Below are positions 61,220 to 64,000 of a DNA stretch of 64,000 bases, in pieces. The stretch spans positions 310,001-374,000 of the forward strand of contig NZ_JAHWXN010000001.1 in NCBI RefSeq assembly GCF_023091245.1. Reading direction: 5' to 3'. The notes under the pieces are model-generated. The model did not search any database. It was not told where the DNA came from and saw nothing but the letters and a program-made list of their open reading frames with translations. How positions within the stretch are numbered: position 1 is the stretch's first letter; each line of letters starts with the position of its first letter. This DNA is from Microbacterium croceum. Lineage in GTDB: Bacteria; Actinomycetota; Actinomycetes; Actinomycetales; Microbacteriaceae. A program made the position numbers and the translations under genes.

Positions 61220-61582
61220 TCAGTCTGTGCGACCGGTTCCGGCGTCACCGGAAGACGCCGTGCCCGCGTCGCCCTCGGGCTCGGGGTCGTAGAGCACCGG
61301 CCGGTCGACGGTCTTGGTCACGTCGGCCGGGTCGACGGCCAGGATCAGCATGGCCAGGATCAGCAGTGTCGCGATGAACGCCCCGCCACCGACCACGAGT
61401 CCGAGCACGATCGGGGTCAATCCGTCGTAGGTGCCGTTCGCGATCGCAGTGTTGACGCGTGATGTGAAGGCGCCAGTCGAGACCAGCGTCACGATCATCG
61501 CGAACACACCACACGCCAGGGCGATGCCCAGCAGGTGCAGCGGACGCAGGATGTCGCGCCGGGTCGGTTTCTCGTCGGTCAT
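61220..61582 (-). CDS. Two-helix membrane protein of unknown function
   Basis: 120 residues. Two membrane helices (LLGIALACGVFAMIVTLVS; PIVLGLVVGGGAFIATLLILAMLILAV) joined by a short extracytoplasmic loop, with an acidic tail. No family recognised. Its ATG overlaps the stop of the upstream membrane-protein gene by 4 nt, so the two are probably partners. A small GCCGCG/CGCGGC hairpin lies just downstream (61195-61212). Confidence 0.7.
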   Translation of the reverse strand: MTDEKPTRRDILRPLHLLGIALACGVFAMIVTLVSTGAFTSRVNTAIANGTYDGLTPIVLGLVVGGGAFIATLLILAMLILAVDPADVTKTVDRPVLYDPEPEGDAGTASSGDAGTGRTD

Positions 61583-62259
61583 CGGTCTCCTCCGAGCTCA
61601 GCCGACGTTGCGGTCGAGTGCTGTGCAGTATCTGGAGCGTCGTCAGCCGTCTCCGCGGCGGAGCTCGCCACGGCATCGGCGCGACGCGGGGTCAGGCCGG
61701 CGATGCCGAGGAAGACCGCGACGATCGCCACGTACCCTCCGAACAGGCCCACGCCGAGGATGATGCCGGACAGCACGAAGGTGCCGGCCTTGTCGATCGT
61801 GTACTCCTGCTGGAAGCCTGCCGGGATCAGCAGCAGCGCCACGGCGAGCAGGATGCCGAAGGCGCCGACCGTGATCGCATCGCGCGCCAGGGGGTCGGAC
61901 GTGCGACGAGCGCGGATGCCGGCGAGCACCTCGACGGCCCCGGTGAGCAGCGCCCACGTGACCACGACGATGAAGAAGAGGTCGTCCGTGCGCCACATCG
62001 GGATGCCGGTGACCATGCCCGCGATGAGACCGAACGCAGCCTGGAGGATCGAAGACCAGCGGGACCCGGCGGGAAGCACGAGCCAGGCGGCCAGAATCTG
62101 CACCAGCGAGGTCACGAACACGAAGCCGCTGAACACGGCCAGCCCGACCGGAGCCGAATGGTCGGACGAGAAGGTGATCATCAGCGCCGCGGCGGCTGCG
62201 ATCAGCGCGCGCAACAGCTGGATGTGACGCACGGTGAACGCGCGGGCAGGGGCAGACAT
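61579..62259 (-). CDS. Multi-pass membrane protein (DUF308/HdeD-like)
   Basis: 226 residues with about seven hydrophobic segments in pairs (LLRALIAAAAALMITF; GLAVFSGFVFVTSLVQILAAWLVL; ILQAAFGLIAGMVTGIPMW; LFFIVVVTWALLTGAVEVLAGI), resembling the paired-helix DUF308 layout. The tail is Ala/Thr-rich and cytoplasmic. Function unknown; HdeD relatives are linked to stress. ATG 62259 has AGGA about 12 nt upstream, somewhat far. Confidence 0.7.
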   Translation of the reverse strand: MSAPARAFTVRHIQLLRALIAAAAALMITFSSDHSAPVGLAVFSGFVFVTSLVQILAAWLVLPAGSRWSSILQAAFGLIAGMVTGIPMWRTDDLFFIVVVTWALLTGAVEVLAGIRARRTSDPLARDAITVGAFGILLAVALLLIPAGFQQEYTIDKAGTFVLSGIILGVGLFGGYVAIVAVFLGIAGLTPRRADAVASSAAETADDAPDTAQHSTATSAELGGDR

Positions 62260-62360
62260 GACGATGCAGAGTCCTCCGGGATGTTCCCCCCAGTCTACGC
62301 GGGGGCACAGGGCGCATCCGCCGGGTCCCGGGGCGGGGCGCAGAGTGCCACGCGGGTCTG

Positions 62361-62411
62361 TTCGTGAGGCCCGGCCGATCTCTCCCCAGACGGATCGCCG
62401 GGCCTCACGAA
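62361..62411. repeat. Orphan 14-bp hairpin in a divergent promoter region
   Basis: TTCGTGAGGCCCGG (62361-62374) and CCGGGCCTCACGAA (62398-62411) pair perfectly; the loop contains CGATC/GATCG. As both flanking genes start outward from here, it is not a terminator for either. Confidence 0.7.
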
Positions 62412-62550
62412 ATACGCAGCGAGGGGGGCGTCGCCGCGTCAGGCTGCTCGTTCGCAAGGTCGGGCACCCTGCCTGCGTCGAGTCAGCCGGCGACCCCACA
62501 CCTCACCCCGTCCCTTGAGGTGCACGCGTGCGGTCGTAAGCTCATTTTAG

Positions 62551-62561
62551 AGACGTCGTCT
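62551..62561. promoter_or_regulatory. Small palindrome upstream of the HTH gene
   Basis: AGACG-T-CGTCT, perfect 5-1-5 inverted repeat 24 nt before the HTH ATG; possible autoregulatory site. Confidence 0.35.
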
Positions 62562-62584
62562 TCACATACCGGAGGGGGTCTGTG

Positions 62585-63496
62585 ATGAGTATCGGAAGCG
62601 ACTCGAAGGAGACCGGCGCCGATCCCTTCGCCGGCGCGCTCCGAGACGCCATCAGCGCCAAGCAGATCACGCTGTCGAGGCTGCAGGAGAGGTTGCGCGC
62701 ACGAGGGAACCGGGTGTCGCTCGCGACGCTGAGCTACTGGCGCTCGGGCGCACGCCGTCCGGAGGGGGCGCAGTCGCTGGCGGCCGTGGCCGACCTCGAG
62801 AGCCTGCTCGATCTCGACCAGGGCTTCCTGACCAAGTTCCTCGGACCGACGAATCGCACGGGACCTCTCGGCCCGAGCCGGTTCCCGATCGATGAGCAGG
62901 CGATCGAACGCGCCGCACGAGACGCCTACGCGGCACTCGGCGCGCCATACCCCGACATGTCCCGAGAAGTCACCACCCACTCGGTGACGGATGTGGATGC
63001 CGATGGCAACGTGGCGTTCTGCAGCACGCGCAGCATCGTGCAGTCCACGAGCGGCACGATCACCGCGACGCCGTTCCTCGAGCTCACGCCCGGCGTGAAC
63101 ACCCCTGCGCCCCTCATCTCGGCGGTGTCGGGCGGAAGGATCTCGGCACGGTACTCGCACCCCAGCGGCGAGGTGCACGGCGTGCTGTTCGAGTTCGATG
63201 CTCCGGTGACCGCGCCGAAGACGACCGTGGTGGAGTGGTCGATCTCGTATCCGCCCGACTATCCGACGATGCGCGAGACGGGGCACGCCGTAGCGCGCCA
63301 GTGCCGCGAGCTGCTGGTGTGGACCCGCTTCCACCCCGACGCCCTGCCCGACTGGTGCGAGGAGCGCATCGAGACCCCGACGGGCACGACGGTCGCCGAG
63401 ATGACGCTCGATGGCGGCACCTCGGTGCACCAGGTACGACGAGCCTTCGGTCCCGGCGCGATCGAGCTGGCGTGGGGATACGGCCCGCGGGGCTGA
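62585..63496 (+). CDS. XRE-like helix-turn-helix protein with large C-terminal domain
   Basis: 303 residues from ATG 62585 (GGAGGGGG 6-7 nt upstream). The first 70 residues hold a helix-turn-helix of the XRE kind (LRDAISAKQITLSRLQERLRARG...LATLSYWRSGARRPEG). The remaining 200 residues are beta-rich (DVDADGNVAFCSTRSIVQS; HGVLFEFDAPVTAPKTTVVEWSISYP) with several Trp and two Cys near the end, probably ligand sensing. No family name for that part. Target genes unknown. Confidence 0.75.
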   Translation: MSIGSDSKETGADPFAGALRDAISAKQITLSRLQERLRARGNRVSLATLSYWRSGARRPEGAQSLAAVADLESLLDLDQGFLTKFLGPTNRTGPLGPSRFPIDEQAIERAARDAYAALGAPYPDMSREVTTHSVTDVDADGNVAFCSTRSIVQSTSGTITATPFLELTPGVNTPAPLISAVSGGRISARYSHPSGEVHGVLFEFDAPVTAPKTTVVEWSISYPPDYPTMRETGHAVARQCRELLVWTRFHPDALPDWCEERIETPTGTTVAEMTLDGGTSVHQVRRAFGPGAIELAWGYGPRG

Positions 63497-63509
63497 ACCC
63501 GACTGCCGC

Positions 63510-64000
63510 TCAGCCGGGCTGGTCGCCGGTCGCGATCGGGCGACCGGGCGTGTTCGACCACTGGCTCCACGATCCGGGGAAGACCTTCGCCTCGATGCCG
63601 ACCTCGTCGAGCACGAGCGCGGTGTGCGCGGCGGTGATGCCCGAGCCGCAGTACGCCGCAACCGAGGAACCGGGGGTCACCCCGACGCTCGCGAAGGTCT
63701 TCAGCACCGTGATGCGGTCGAGCACCTTGCCCTCCGGGTCCAGGTGCAGCCCTGTCGGCAGGTTCACCGCACCGGGGATGTGACCCGCCACCGGGTCGAG
63801 CGGCTCGGTGTCGCCGCGGTAGCGCTCAGGGGCGCGCACGTCGAGCAGCACACCGGATGCCGGGAACGCGGCGGCTTCGTCGATCGTCAGCGCCTGGCCG
63901 CCGATCTCGTCGAGGACGACGTCTCCGACTTCGGGGGTCACATCGTCGGTGGCGACCGGCAGTCCCGCCGCCGTCCACGAGCGGATGCCGCCCGCGAGCA
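63510..64000 (-). CDS. sseA: Thiosulfate/3-mercaptopyruvate sulfurtransferase, C-terminal part (cut by window end)
   Basis: About 163 residues are visible; the frame continues beyond base 64000, where LAGGIRSWTAAGLPVAT is the end of a first rhodanese domain. The visible second rhodanese domain has GVLLDVRAPERYRGDTEPLDPVAGHIPGAVNLP and the active-site loop with Cys in YCGSGITAAH. Two-domain rhodaneses move sulfur from thiosulfate or mercaptopyruvate to acceptors; CGSGxT loops are common in the mercaptopyruvate type. A GTG at 63941 would give a one-domain protein but is probably internal. Confidence 0.88.
   Translation of the reverse strand, partial: LAGGIRSWTAAGLPVATDDVTPEVGDVVLDEIGGQALTIDEAAAFPASGVLLDVRAPERYRGDTEPLDPVAGHIPGAVNLPTGLHLDPEGKVLDRITVLKTFASVGVTPGSSVAAYCGSGITAAHTALVLDEVGIEAKVFPGSWSQWSNTPGRPIATGDQPG

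Larger units (their letters stand above)
62260..62584. other. Divergent intergenic region
   Basis: 325 bases between the membrane-protein gene (leftward) and the HTH gene (rightward). It contains the strong hairpin at 62361-62411, which ends neither neighbour, and the small palindrome at 62551-62561 near the HTH start. No protein-coding region is convincing. Confidence 0.45.

Noticed and set aside
1..64000. CRISPR array, tRNA or rRNA genes, insertion sequences
   Set aside because: No regularly spaced repeats, no tRNA cloverleaf or rRNA segment and no transposase motif were seen on either strand.

Overview
The window is high-GC DNA densely packed with genes, of the kind found in Microbacteriaceae (order Micrococcales); Microbacterium is the best guess. 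The support is indirect: GTG starts, 4-nt stop/start overlaps, a DUF6510/FNR/molybdopterin trio, a fused CopD-CtaG protein, cysteine-free L33 and S14, and a 23-nt interspersed repeat often seen in this group. I see no rRNA, tRNA, CRISPR array, transposase or prophage block. Both edge genes are cut or possibly cut (a TPR-like protein at the left, a two-domain sulfurtransferase at the right).

Layout. 1-4.1 kb: small membrane proteins, a MalY-type PLP lyase and a secreted SGNH hydrolase. 4.1-14.8 kb: a surface-fibre locus read right to left: major pilin (LPLTG), class C sortase, 1164-aa adhesin-like protein (IPFTG), an ECF sigma factor fused to its own zinc-finger anti-sigma, membrane and extracellular parts, then a DUF11 protein with a LAATG sorting signal. 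15.1-17.5 kb: a BLUF photoreceptor pair and two Rossmann oxidoreductases. 17.6-21.6 kb: polar amino-acid ABC importer with a class V PLP enzyme. 22-26.2 kb: alcohol dehydrogenase with its TetR regulator, a molybdopterin/FNR/DUF6510 set and GOLPH3-like protein. 26.3-35.7 kb: aquaporin, CorA, a catalytically degenerate beta-lactamase-like lipoprotein, DUF2470 plus heme oxygenase, a PIF1-like helicase, CopD-CtaG, HU.

35.9-45.7 kb looks like a zinc district: zinc-free ribosomal proteins (rpmB-rpmG-rpsN), a Fur-family regulator (probably Zur) leading a YraQ-type permease, TIGR03943 protein, propeller protein and Mpg operon, and znuABC behind a promoter that contains a Zur-like palindrome. A 28-nt C run lies next to an AbiEi/DUF559-type protein. 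45.8-52 kb: alpha-glucoside importer, GH13 enzyme and divergent ROK regulator, bracketed by two related palindromic elements. 52.1-56.8 kb: 2-oxoacid dehydrogenase E1 alpha, E1 beta, E2, and a HisC-type aminotransferase. 57-64 kb: WXG100-like protein with alpha/beta hydrolase, LMW tyrosine phosphatase, purB (apparently starting at CTG), membrane proteins, an HTH regulator and the partial sulfurtransferase.

A recurring regulatory signature is TANNNT placed exactly 6 nt before an ATG or GTG at a dozen gene starts, which indicates leaderless mRNAs. It also fixes several start codons. Many operons end in strong GC hairpins. The most interesting part is the pilus locus with its membrane-tethered sigma factor.
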